12,344 nt of DNA, from NCBI GenBank assembly GCA_002427015.1, contig DIPE01000031.1, positions 703 to 13,046 on the forward strand. Reading direction: 5' to 3'. A program made the position numbers and the translations under genes. Numbering within the stretch: the stretch's first letter is position 1; every line of letters begins with the position of its first letter. Shown one piece after another: positions 1-6,571 of the stretch. The stretch comes from Firmicutes bacterium UBA5496. GTDB taxonomy: Bacteria > Bacillota > Proteinivoracia > UBA4975. The notes beneath the pieces were generated by a model. It was not told the origin of the DNA. It saw only the letters and a list, made by a program, of their open reading frames with translations, and did not search any database.

Positions 1-293
1 CTGAAAGCGCAATTGCCAGGCATCTTCTCCACAGCGAGACGGCAGATGTCCCTGAGGGGTGCTGGCGCTTAAGTTTTCTTGGCGAAACTGCCGGACAGCC
101 GGTGCTGGCCCGTTTGATTAAAGCAATCGGAACAGAAATTAACATTCTTGCCGGCAATATTGAATCCGGCAGAGATAATCCCTACGGGTGGCTCTTGGTT
201 CGCGTTGAGGGCAATGAGGACCAAAAAGCACGGGCACGCAGGGTTTTGGAGGACAGCGGGGTTGGTGTGGAGGTGACGGGTTTTGCTGATTGA
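1..293 (+). CDS. metN: Methionine ABC transporter ATP-binding protein MetN, C-terminal part (5' end outside window)
   Basis: Only the last 96 codons are present; the reading frame starts at base 3 and ends with TGA at 291-293. The visible part has no Walker or signature motifs, which would lie upstream. It does show the C-terminal NIL (ACT-like) regulatory domain of MetN: an alternating strand/helix pattern with LARLIKAIGTEINILAGNIE followed by PYGWLLVRVEG. In known MetN proteins this domain binds methionine and inhibits transport when the cell is replete. The gene overlaps metI by 11 bases and metQ follows, the usual metNIQ order, so the identity rests on both domain and context. Any S-box or T-box leader would be upstream and cannot be judged here. 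Confidence 0.88.
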   Translation, partial: ESAIARHLLHSETADVPEGCWRLSFLGETAGQPVLARLIKAIGTEINILAGNIESGRDNPYGWLLVRVEGNEDQKARARRVLEDSGVGVEVTGFAD

Positions 294-924
294 ATTGATT
301 TTGCCTGCACTGGCGGAAACTATATATATGGTAGCCTTTTCTCTGCTCTTTGCTGCGGCCATAGGTGTGCCCTTGGGCTTGCTGGTGGTGGTGACGGGGC
401 AGGGACATTTGGTTCCCAAAGCTTCTCTCAATTTCATCCTGACTGCAGTGATTAACGTATCCAGGTCAGTGCCCTTTATCATCATGATGGTAGCTGTTAT
501 TCCCTTCACCCGCCTGCTGGTGGGCAGCACCATTGGCACTACAGCAGCAATTGTGCCTTTATCTCTGTCTGCCATTCCCTTTGTTGCCCGGGTTACTGAG
601 TCTGCCGTTCGGGAAGTTGATCCAGGCTTGATTGAAGCTGCTCTGTCTATGGGGGCTTCCCCTGGGCAGGTGGTGGTGCGGGTGCTGGTAGCGGAAGCCT
701 TGCCGGGACTGGTTCGGGGCCTGACCCTGACTGCCATTAATTTGACTGGCTACTCAACCATGGCCGGCGTATTAGGAGGAGGCGGTCTGGGCAATCTGGC
801 CATCCGCTTTGGGTATCAGCGCCGGGAAACGTTAATACTGGTGGCCACAATCGTTGCTCTGATTGTGCTTGTCCAGCTGATACAGGGCCTTGGCAACAAG
901 CTGGCCGCTACGCTAAGTCGCTAA
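283..924 (+). CDS. metI: Methionine ABC transporter permease MetI
   Basis: This is the integral membrane subunit of the methionine importer, 213 residues, the usual family length. It starts with TTG at 283, inside the end of metN; a GGAGGTGA ribosome binding site at 269-276, six bases upstream, fixes this start. The protein is almost wholly hydrophobic with about five membrane segments. It carries the cytoplasmic coupling-helix (EAA) motif EAALSMGASPGQ at residues 118-129, which docks on MetN, followed by the glycine-rich GVLGGGGLGNLAIRFGY typical of MetI. The 11-base overlap with metN suggests translational coupling. The next gene, metQ, begins 21 bases after the stop, in the same operon. 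Confidence 0.95.
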   Translation: MLIELILPALAETIYMVAFSLLFAAAIGVPLGLLVVVTGQGHLVPKASLNFILTAVINVSRSVPFIIMMVAVIPFTRLLVGSTIGTTAAIVPLSLSAIPFVARVTESAVREVDPGLIEAALSMGASPGQVVVRVLVAEALPGLVRGLTLTAINLTGYSTMAGVLGGGGLGNLAIRFGYQRRETLILVATIVALIVLVQLIQGLGNKLAATLSR

Positions 925-945
925 GTACATCTAATCTGGAGGTTT

Positions 946-1740
946 ATGAAGATGAAAAAAAATCTAATCTGGGGCTTTATACTATTGCTGATATTTGCCA
1001 GCGGCTGCAGCGCTGGCGGCGACAACCACATCAAGGTAGGGGCTTCAGCCGTGCCCCATGCGGAAATTTTGGAGTTCGCCAAACCGCTGCTTGCCCAGCA
1101 GGGAGTTGAGATGGAAATTGTTGTCTACGATGATTATATTCAGCCGAATTTAAACTTAAGCGACGGAGAAATCGACGCAAATTTCTTTCAGCACCATCCA
1201 TTTCTTAGCAGCTTTAATGCTGAATACGGCCGGGAATTAGTGGGATTGGTTGCCGTCCATATAGAGCCCATGGGTATTTACTCCCAGCACTATGAGAATC
1301 TTGAGGAAATCCGCCCAGGCTGCAAGGTGTTGATTCCCAGCGACCCCGTCAATGAGGGGCGGTCACTGGCCCTGCTGGAAACGGCTGGTTTGTTAAAATT
1401 AAAAGCTGGCGTTGGCATCAGCGCCACACTAAAGGACATAGTGGAAGACCCATATAGCCTGGACATTAAAGAGCTTGACGCCGCCTTTATAGTCAACGCC
1501 CTGCCAGATGCCGGGCTGGCGATAATCAATACCAATTTCGCCATTCAGGCTGGCCTGATTCCGCGCAGAGACGCCTTGTTTATTGAAGATGGCCAGTCCG
1601 AATACGCAAACCTTTTAGTGGTCAATAAAGAAGATGTGCAAGATGAAAACTTGTTAGCCCTGGCCGAGATCCTTAAATCGGAAGCCGTGGCGCAATTTAT
1701 TGAAGATACTTATGGGGGCCAGATTACCCCGGCAAATTAG
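946..1740 (+). CDS. metQ: Methionine-binding lipoprotein MetQ (NlpA family)
   Basis: Substrate-binding protein of the MetNIQ importer, anchored outside the membrane as a lipoprotein. The N-terminus has a short Lys-rich region, a hydrophobic core (LIWGFILLLIFA) and the lipobox ASGC, with the acylated Cys at residue 21 counted from the ATG at 946. A second in-frame ATG at 952 lies nine bases from GGAGG (938-942), against three bases for the first, so 952 may be the real start (262 residues). The mature part matches NlpA/MetQ proteins: KVGASAVPHAEIL at the start, then the DGEIDANFFQHHPFL block that lines the binding cleft. Methionine specificity is inferred from family and operon; NlpA relatives can bind other small molecules. 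Confidence 0.93.
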   Translation: MKMKKNLIWGFILLLIFASGCSAGGDNHIKVGASAVPHAEILEFAKPLLAQQGVEMEIVVYDDYIQPNLNLSDGEIDANFFQHHPFLSSFNAEYGRELVGLVAVHIEPMGIYSQHYENLEEIRPGCKVLIPSDPVNEGRSLALLETAGLLKLKAGVGISATLKDIVEDPYSLDIKELDAAFIVNALPDAGLAIINTNFAIQAGLIPRRDALFIEDGQSEYANLLVVNKEDVQDENLLALAEILKSEAVAQFIEDTYGGQITPAN

Positions 1741-1747
1741 AATAAAT

Positions 1748-1793
1748 CAAGGGGGAGATTTCTTCGCTAATCGAAGGAGTCTCCCCTTGTTTT
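1748..1793 (+). terminator. Intrinsic terminator of the metNIQ operon
   Basis: A long hairpin starts seven bases after the metQ stop. The left arm CAAGGGGGAGATTTCTTCG pairs with the right arm CGAAGGAGTCTCCCCTTG, with one bulge and a small mismatch, around a five-base loop (CTAAT). TTTT follows. It is unrelated in sequence to the hairpin repeats found later in the window. Confidence 0.88.
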
Positions 1794-1833
1794 GGAGAAT
1801 AGATACAATATTACATCCAGAGGAGGACGCTGC

Positions 1834-3855
1834 ATGCGCAAGGCTGATATAGTTGAAAATTACCACGGCACTTATGTGGCCGACCCATATCGCTGGCTGG
1901 AGGACAGCCTTTCCCCTGAGAGCCAGGCCTGGATCGGGGAGCAGAACAAGAAGACCCGGGCATTTTTGGACATCCCCCGGCGGCAGGAGATTAAGGAGCG
2001 TTTGACCCAACTGTGGGATTTCCCCAAGTATGAGCTGCCCAAAGAAGCGGGGGGCAGGTTGTTTTTCCAAAAGAATGAAGGCCTGCAGAACCAGGCGGTT
2101 TTATATTGCCAGGACCCGGGCCGGGAGCCCTTTGTCGTTCTCGATCCCAACACCTTCAGCCCAGACGGCACAGTTGCCCTGACAAGATTTGGCCTCAGCC
2201 CTGACGGCAAGCTGCTGGCCTATGCCCTCTCGGCCAGCGGCAGCGACTGGCAGAAAATCCGCATTCGCATTGTAGATACCGGCCAGGAGTACCCGGAGAC
2301 TATCAACTGGTGCCGGTTTACCAATCTGCCCTGGACCCCGGACGGAAAGGGCTTTTTCTACAGCCGCTTTCCCGAAACCGGCACAGTCCCTCCTGAAGAT
2401 GAGAGCAATTACTGCAGCGTTTACTACCATGCAGCGGGGACCGCCCAAAGGGAAGATATCCTGATTTACCAGCGGCCTGACGCCAAGGAGCTGGGCTTTA
2501 CCCCCATTATCAGCGAGGATGATGCCTATCTGGGCCTGGTGGTCACCTATGGCACCTCTTCCCGCAACCGCTTCTACTATCGGCCTCTGGCGGGGAATGG
2601 TGAATTTGTGCGCCTGCTGGACCAGGGGGATGCTGCCTACTGGCCAGTGGGCAATCTGGGCAAGAAATTTTACTTTCTGACGGACTTGGACGCTCCCCGG
2701 GGCAGAATTGTCGCCATTGATATTGACAGGCCCGGCAGGGAGGACTGGGAGGAAATAATCCCCCAAACCGATGATGTCATCGATCAGGCTCATCTCTTTG
2801 GGGGCCAGCTGGTCTTAACCTATATGCACCATGCCTGTCACCGCCTGGAACGCTTTTCTCCCGCCGGCGCCCATATTAGCGGCATCGATTTGCCCGGCTT
2901 GGGGACAGTTACGGGAACTGGCGGCAGATTTGACTGCAAGCGGATTTTTATTGGGTATACTTCCTACCTTTTTCCCCCGGCTGTGTTCAGCTGCGACCTC
3001 AGCACAGGGAAACTGACCCCCTTTGGCCACAGGGCCCTGTCTTTTGACCCGGGTGAATATGAAACCAGCCAGGTCTTCTATGCTTCCAAGGATGGCGCCA
3101 GGGTGCCCATGTTTATTACCCACAAAAAAGGCTTGGCCCTGGACGGCGCCAACCCTACAGTCCTCTTTGGCTATGGGGGATTCAACATCAGCATGACCCC
3201 GAACTTCTGGCCAATGCACCTGATGTTTATGGAGCGGGGCGGTGTTTTTGCCGTGGCCAACCTCAGGGGCGGCAGTGAATACGGTGAGGACTGGCATCGG
3301 GCCGGCATGCTGGAGAAGAAACAGAACGTCTTTGATGACTTTATTGCCGCCGGGGAGTGGCTGATTAACAACAAATATACCAGCAGAAAACGCCTGGCTA
3401 TACTCGGCCGCAGCAACGGGGGGCTGCTGGTGTCGGCCTCCATGACCCAGCGCCCTGAGCTCTTTGGCGCTGTAGTCTGTTGGGTGCCGGTAATTGACAT
3501 GCTCCGGTACCATAAATTTACTGTAGGCCGCTATTGGATTCCCGAATACGGCAATGCCGAGGAAAACCCCGAACACTTTAAATTTATGTATGCCTACTCG
3601 CCTTTGCACAATGTCCGGGAGGGGGTTGATTATCCTCCCACCCTGATAATGACGGCGGACACCGACGACCGGGTAGTCCCCGGCCATGCCCTGAAATTTG
3701 CCGCCACCTTGCAGGAAAAATACCCCGGCCCCAATCCAATTCTCCTGCGGGTGGAGAGCAAGGCCGGACACGGACCCGGCAAACCCATTAGCAAGCTCAT
3801 CGATGAAGGAGCGGACATGTATACATTTATCTTTAAGATTTTTGCCATTGAATAA
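1834..3855 (+). CDS. Prolyl oligopeptidase (serine peptidase family S9A)
   Basis: Cytosolic serine peptidase that cuts short peptides after proline; 673 residues, with no signal peptide. The N-terminal DPYRWLED (residues 17-24) is the family signature, a beta-propeller of about 350 residues follows, and the C-terminal alpha/beta-hydrolase domain holds the catalytic triad. By alignment to the mammalian enzyme the triad is Ser527 (in GRSNGG), Asp611 (in DTDDRVVP) and His646 (in AGHGPGKP). An Arg replaces the usual Gly just before the Ser-Asn. The ATG at 1834 has AGGAGG at 1821-1826, seven bases upstream; an in-frame TTG at 1792 lies within the metQ terminator and has no such site. A TACAAT at 1804-1809 could be a -10 element, but I see no good -35. 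The nitroreductase gene begins 17 bases downstream, so the two are probably co-transcribed. Confidence 0.95.
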   Translation: MRKADIVENYHGTYVADPYRWLEDSLSPESQAWIGEQNKKTRAFLDIPRRQEIKERLTQLWDFPKYELPKEAGGRLFFQKNEGLQNQAVLYCQDPGREPFVVLDPNTFSPDGTVALTRFGLSPDGKLLAYALSASGSDWQKIRIRIVDTGQEYPETINWCRFTNLPWTPDGKGFFYSRFPETGTVPPEDESNYCSVYYHAAGTAQREDILIYQRPDAKELGFTPIISEDDAYLGLVVTYGTSSRNRFYYRPLAGNGEFVRLLDQGDAAYWPVGNLGKKFYFLTDLDAPRGRIVAIDIDRPGREDWEEIIPQTDDVIDQAHLFGGQLVLTYMHHACHRLERFSPAGAHISGIDLPGLGTVTGTGGRFDCKRIFIGYTSYLFPPAVFSCDLSTGKLTPFGHRALSFDPGEYETSQVFYASKDGARVPMFITHKKGLALDGANPTVLFGYGGFNISMTPNFWPMHLMFMERGGVFAVANLRGGSEYGEDWHRAGMLEKKQNVFDDFIAAGEWLINNKYTSRKRLAILGRSNGGLLVSASMTQRPELFGAVVCWVPVIDMLRYHKFTVGRYWIPEYGNAEENPEHFKFMYAYSPLHNVREGVDYPPTLIMTADTDDRVVPGHALKFAATLQEKYPGPNPILLRVESKAGHGPGKPISKLIDEGADMYTFIFKIFAIE

Positions 3856-3872
3856 AGCGGAGGTGATTTTTT

Positions 3873-4454
3873 ATGAAAATTGGAGAGGCAATTGTTCAGC
3901 GCCGGAGCATACGGAAGTTTAAATCTGAGCCGGTGCCCCGGGAGTTGATTGAACAGGCGCTGGCGGCGGCGACCCTGGCTCCCTCGGGCAAGAATGCTCA
4001 GCCCTGGGAATTTATCGTCCTGGAAGGCGAGGACAAGGAACAAATCGCTGAACTCATGGTATCCGGGGCCGAGCAGCTGGAGGCCAGAGGTTACAACAGC
4101 GGCAGCGCCAAGAATTCCGCCGGGATTATCCGGCAAGCTCCAGTTGTCATTATGGTGTATAACCCCCGACAGAAAAAGGCTGTCAAATTAACCCCCCTTA
4201 GAAAAGTTATGTGGTCTGTAGATACCCAGTCAGTAGGAGCTGCAATCCAGAACCTGCTCTTAAAAGCAGTAGAATTAGGCTTGGGCAGCCTGTGGATTTG
4301 CGATGTCTTTGTTGCTGAAGAGCAAATCAGCGCCTGGCTGGGCCGGGAAGATGAGCTGATTGCCGCCGTGGCCCTGGGCTGGCCCGCTGAAGAGCCGACT
4401 CCCCGCCCCCGGAAGCCTTGGCAGCAGGTAACCCGCTGGGGAATGGGCCACTAG
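3873..4454 (+). CDS. Nitroreductase-family FMN oxidoreductase
   Basis: An FMN-dependent NAD(P)H oxidoreductase of 193 residues, normal for the smaller nitroreductases; the natural substrate cannot be told. The start has a strong site, GGAGGTGA then a T-run and ATG at 3873. Family marks, in order, are RRSIRKFK at residues 10-17 (phosphate of FMN), APSGKNAQPW at 36-45, QSVGAAIQNLLLKAVELGLG at 119-138 and ALGWPAEEPTPRPR near the end. The gene follows the prolyl oligopeptidase gene by 17 bases. The stop codon is odd: the TAG at 4452-4454 lies inside the left arm of a hairpin repeat, so the last residues (Gly-His) and the stop are encoded by the repeat. Confidence 0.92.
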   Translation: MKIGEAIVQRRSIRKFKSEPVPRELIEQALAAATLAPSGKNAQPWEFIVLEGEDKEQIAELMVSGAEQLEARGYNSGSAKNSAGIIRQAPVVIMVYNPRQKKAVKLTPLRKVMWSVDTQSVGAAIQNLLLKAVELGLGSLWICDVFVAEEQISAWLGREDELIAAVALGWPAEEPTPRPRKPWQQVTRWGMGH

Positions 4455-4477
4455 GGACAGTCCCCAGTGGCGCATTT
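4447..4477 (+). repeat. Hairpin repeat copy 1 (REP-like, terminator-like), containing the nitroreductase stop codon
   Basis: The arms are GCCACTAGGGAC and GTCCCCAGTGGC around a single A at 4459, so the element is a near-perfect 25-base palindrome (4447-4471). The only mismatch is the A of TAG at 4453 against C at 4465. It is followed by GCA and TTTTT, giving an intrinsic terminator shape on the + strand. The stop codon of the upstream gene (4452-4454) is inside the left arm. The next gene starts only 30 bases after the T-run with no clear promoter between, so either it is read through or the promoter is weak. Confidence 0.9.
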
Positions 4478-4506
4478 TTGGCTGGAAAGGAAGGGGAGGT
4501 GGGGCA

Positions 4507-5643
4507 GTGATCCAAGTGAAAATAAATGACGGCAAGGGAAAGCGGACTGAGATTATTGGGGGAGTTGAGCTGCAGAGCAGCGGCGGAGTCCCTCCCCAAT
4601 GGGCTTCTCTCACTGAATTCCTGCCTGCAAAGGGCAAGGTTTTGGACTACGGCAGTTGGCAGGGAGTGGCAGCCTTGTGGTTAAAGGCTTCCCGGCGGGA
4701 TGCCCAGGTGAGCTTTGCCCATTATAGCTCTCGTTTACTGGCCCAGGGGTTGGAAAATGCCGCTGCCAGCCAGCTGGCCCTTGAGACTCAGGCCATGTTC
4801 CCCCTGCGGGGACAGTGGGACACGATTATCCTGGCGGCGCCAGAGCAGAGGGAAGCCATGAGGATGTTGGCGTGTCAGGCAGCGGCCTGCCTCAATCCAG
4901 GCGGAACGCTGTTGGTAGCAGCATCCTCTCACCGGGAAGATGAGCTGAGAGAGCATTTTTCCGAGATTATCGAACTTGCCGCCGGAGAACATTGGACTAT
5001 TTTGCGCTGCGCTGATCCCCGCCAAGGCAGCCTTGAACTGCCTTGGCAAAAGCTTTCGGTTCAGGTGCGGGGACTTGAGCTGGAACTGGCCAGCCTGCCG
5101 GGGAATTTTTCTGCCGGCGGTCTGGATCAGGGCACAAGGCTGATGCTGGAGGAAGCTTTGATTCCCAAGGGAGGCCCCGTGCTGGATTTAGGCTGCGGCT
5201 ATGGAGTTGTGGGCATTGTGGCGGCCAGACTGGGAGCCGGTGAAGTAGTGTACATTGATGACGATCTCATTGCCCTGACAGTATGCAGAAAGAACTTGGA
5301 GAGCCAGGGCCTTGAGGGAATGCTCATCCATCGTCACCTGCCCTCTGCAGTCAGGGGCAAATTTGACTGTATCCTCACCAATCCTCCTTATCATGCAGAT
5401 TACGGCGTTGCTAGCTCATTTCTAGAGTTTGCCGCCCGCCGCTTGAATACGCACGGTTGGGTCTATGTTGTCATTAAGAAGCCGGACTGGTATCGCAATA
5501 AACTGCAGTCTCTGTTTGGCGGCTGCCGGGCCGTGGCAAGGGATGGATACTGGCTCCTTTCCGCCCAAAAGCGCTTGAAGACGGAGCAGGCTAATGCTGC
5601 AGCCAAGACCACCCGCAAGCACAGACTAAAACAGCGCCACTAG
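4507..5643 (+). CDS. RsmC/RlmG-like class I SAM-dependent methyltransferase, two-domain
   Basis: Probable rRNA (guanine-N2) methyltransferase of 378 residues; E. coli RsmC, which modifies 16S rRNA G1207, has a similar two-domain layout. The C-terminal half is the active MTS domain: SLPGNFSAGGLDQGTRL at residues 197-212, SAM motif I VLDLGCGYG at 225-233, an acidic residue cluster after the next strand (YIDDD), and the catalytic NPPYH at 292-296. The N-terminal half repeats the fold in degraded form (VLDYGSWQG at 45-53) without an NPPY motif, as in RsmC. The start is GTG at 4507 after a GGGGAGGTGG ribosome site. The tail (from about 357) is Lys/Arg-rich and ends at TAG 5641-5643, which is supplied by hairpin repeat copy 2. 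The exact rRNA target is inferred only. Confidence 0.82.
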   Translation: MIQVKINDGKGKRTEIIGGVELQSSGGVPPQWASLTEFLPAKGKVLDYGSWQGVAALWLKASRRDAQVSFAHYSSRLLAQGLENAAASQLALETQAMFPLRGQWDTIILAAPEQREAMRMLACQAAACLNPGGTLLVAASSHREDELREHFSEIIELAAGEHWTILRCADPRQGSLELPWQKLSVQVRGLELELASLPGNFSAGGLDQGTRLMLEEALIPKGGPVLDLGCGYGVVGIVAARLGAGEVVYIDDDLIALTVCRKNLESQGLEGMLIHRHLPSAVRGKFDCILTNPPYHADYGVASSFLEFAARRLNTHGWVYVVIKKPDWYRNKLQSLFGGCRAVARDGYWLLSAQKRLKTEQANAAAKTTRKHRLKQRH

Positions 5644-5669
5644 GGACAGTCCCCAGTGGCGCCTTTTTT
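5634..5669 (+). repeat. Hairpin repeat copy 2, containing the methyltransferase stop codon
   Basis: The 25-base core at 5636-5660 is identical to copy 1, including the single A/C mismatch at 5642/5654. The stem is two pairs longer here (GC...GC, 5634-5662) and is followed by CTTTTTTG. It is a good intrinsic terminator on the + strand. The methyltransferase stop TAG (5641-5643) lies inside the left arm. Confidence 0.92.
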
Positions 5670-5670
5670 G

Positions 5671-5711
5671 AAAATGACCCACCGGGGACAGTCCCCGCTG
5701 GATCATTTTTT
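5671..5711 (+). repeat. Hairpin repeat copy 3, diverged flanks and extended stem
   Basis: A second hairpin follows copy 2 by eight bases. The core GGGGAC-A-GTCCCC (centre 5690) is kept, but the outer arms differ: CCACC on the left and GCTGG on the right, extended by AAAATGA and TCATTTT. In all, 17 of 19 positions pair between 5671-5689 and 5691-5709. The 3' arm runs into a T-tract. It is likely a related subfamily of the same repeat, arranged in tandem with copy 2 immediately upstream of the RAYT gene. Confidence 0.85.
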
Positions 5712-5713
5712 AA

Positions 5714-5743
5714 TTTACTTAATGGAGGTAATTGCGTTATAAT
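5714..5743 (+). promoter_or_regulatory. Candidate promoter of the RAYT gene
   Basis: TTTACT at 5714-5719 (four of six matches to the -35 consensus) and a perfect TATAAT at 5738-5743 are separated by 18 bases. Transcription would start near 5750, just ahead of the GGGAGGGAG ribosome site. The promoter lies directly after the two tandem hairpins, which would insulate it from upstream transcription. Confidence 0.55.
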
Positions 5744-5764
5744 TGCAATATGGGAGGGAGATTG

Positions 5765-6541
5765 ATGCCCAGGCAGGCCAGAATGCTGTCGGAAAGCGGG
5801 ATATACCATGTCACCTTTCGCGGTGTAGACAAAATGGATATCTTTCGAGATAACGCGGACAAAAGCTGGTTCCTGACACTCCTCATTAATAAAAAGGCCA
5901 AAGGTGAATTTTTGCTGCATGCATATTGTTTGATGAGCAACCATGTGCACTTGCTTGTGCGAGCGAAGGATCCATTGCAAAGGGTTATAAAGCGAATTTG
6001 CGGACCGTATGCTCAATATTTCAACTTTAAGTATGACCGAGTAGGTCACTTATTTCAGGGAAGGTATCATAGCCAAGTAATTGATTGCGAGCGGCATTTC
6101 CTAGTATGTTCCAGATACATACACCTAAACCCGGTAGCAGCAGGTATCACTGTGTGTGCCCAAGATTATCCATGGAGCAGTTATCGAATATATTCAGCCT
6201 CGCTGCGTCCAAGTTCGCTTGTTGATAAAGAATTTCTCTATTCTATCCTTTCTTCCGAAAGAACTGACGCGGCCAAGGCATTCATCGCATTTACTGATGC
6301 TGAAGTAGAAGAAGGGGAGGATTTTTCATTTCTTGAACCAGGGGAAAAAGACGATCCCCGCATCAAAGTAGAAGAAATCCTGGCGAGCTTCGGCCTCAGC
6401 AGCAAGACTTTTAGAACAGCTCCCCTGCAACTCAGAAGGCAAGTTTTAAGTGTCGTGCTTGCCAATGTTGATATCAGTGGCAGGGAACTGGGAAAAATGC
6501 TCAACATTTCTCGAACGGTCATATATGATTTGAAAAAGTAG
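5765..6541 (+). CDS. REP-associated tyrosine transposase (RAYT, Y1/HUH, IS200-like)
   Basis: Single-strand-specific HUH endonuclease of the TnpA_REP group, thought to cut and move short hairpin repeats rather than itself; 258 residues. It opens with MPRQARML and GIYHVTFRG. The HUH metal-binding motif is SNHVHLLV, with His60 and His62. The block YFNFKYDRVGHLFQGRYHS (residues 85-103) contains the candidate nucleophile tyrosines (Tyr85 or Tyr90), and CSRYIHLNPVAAGI follows at 115-128. The C-terminal end resembles a helix-turn-helix (about 237-256). The ATG at 5765 has GGGAGGGAG just upstream; an in-frame TTG at 5732 overlaps the promoter and is unlikely. The gene sits between hairpin repeats. 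Its stop TAG (6539-6541) uses the first base of copy 4, and its last codons AAA AAG coincide with that copy's T-tract read backwards. The protein may therefore be slightly truncated. Confidence 0.93.
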   Translation: MPRQARMLSESGIYHVTFRGVDKMDIFRDNADKSWFLTLLINKKAKGEFLLHAYCLMSNHVHLLVRAKDPLQRVIKRICGPYAQYFNFKYDRVGHLFQGRYHSQVIDCERHFLVCSRYIHLNPVAAGITVCAQDYPWSSYRIYSASLRPSSLVDKEFLYSILSSERTDAAKAFIAFTDAEVEEGEDFSFLEPGEKDDPRIKVEEILASFGLSSKTFRTAPLQLRRQVLSVVLANVDISGRELGKMLNISRTVIYDLKK

Positions 6542-6566
6542 CCACTGGGGACTGTCCCCAGTGGCT
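6533..6566 (-). repeat. Hairpin repeat copy 4, between convergent RAYT and helicase genes
   Basis: A perfect 27-base palindrome at 6540-6566 (arms of 13 around 6553). On the - strand the odd centre base is A, and the hairpin is followed by AC and TTTTT (complement of 6533-6537), so it is a terminator for the helicase gene, whose stop lies five bases before it. On the + strand no T-run follows. The T-tract overlaps the final Lys codons of the RAYT gene. Confidence 0.9.
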
Positions 6567-6571
6567 CGGGG

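Larger units (their letters stand above)
5634..6566 (+). mobile_element. RAYT gene flanked by its presumed hairpin repeats
   Basis: Copies 2 and 3 lie immediately upstream of the RAYT gene and copy 4 immediately downstream, in opposite orientation to copy 2. RAYT genes flanked by inverted REP copies are the known genomic arrangement of this family. That this RAYT acts on these particular repeats is inferred from the arrangement alone. No target-site duplication or insertion-sequence ends were seen. Confidence 0.6.

Noticed and set aside
69..737. A 222-codon open frame on the - strand opposite metN/metI
   Set aside because: It is low-complexity (Thr/Arg/Pro-rich) and antisense to two confident transporter genes.
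1792..1833. TTG start for the prolyl oligopeptidase
   Set aside because: It lies in the T-run of the metQ terminator and has no ribosome site; the ATG at 1834 is well placed after AGGAGG.
2887..2908. GGGGACAGT in the prolyl oligopeptidase gene as a repeat copy
   Set aside because: There is no matching 3' arm, and the encoded LPGLGTVTG fits the normal protein family.
2815..3771. A 318-codon open frame on the - strand
   Set aside because: It is antisense to the prolyl oligopeptidase, whose catalytic motifs are all in the + frame; no ribosome site or family pattern was seen.
4806..4824. GCGGGGACAGTGGGACA in the methyltransferase gene as a repeat copy
   Set aside because: It lacks the GTCCCC arm and reads as normal coding sequence.
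4447..5711. CRISPR array from recurring palindromes
   Set aside because: Copies are too few and irregularly spaced, with genes rather than spacers between them, and there are no cas genes.
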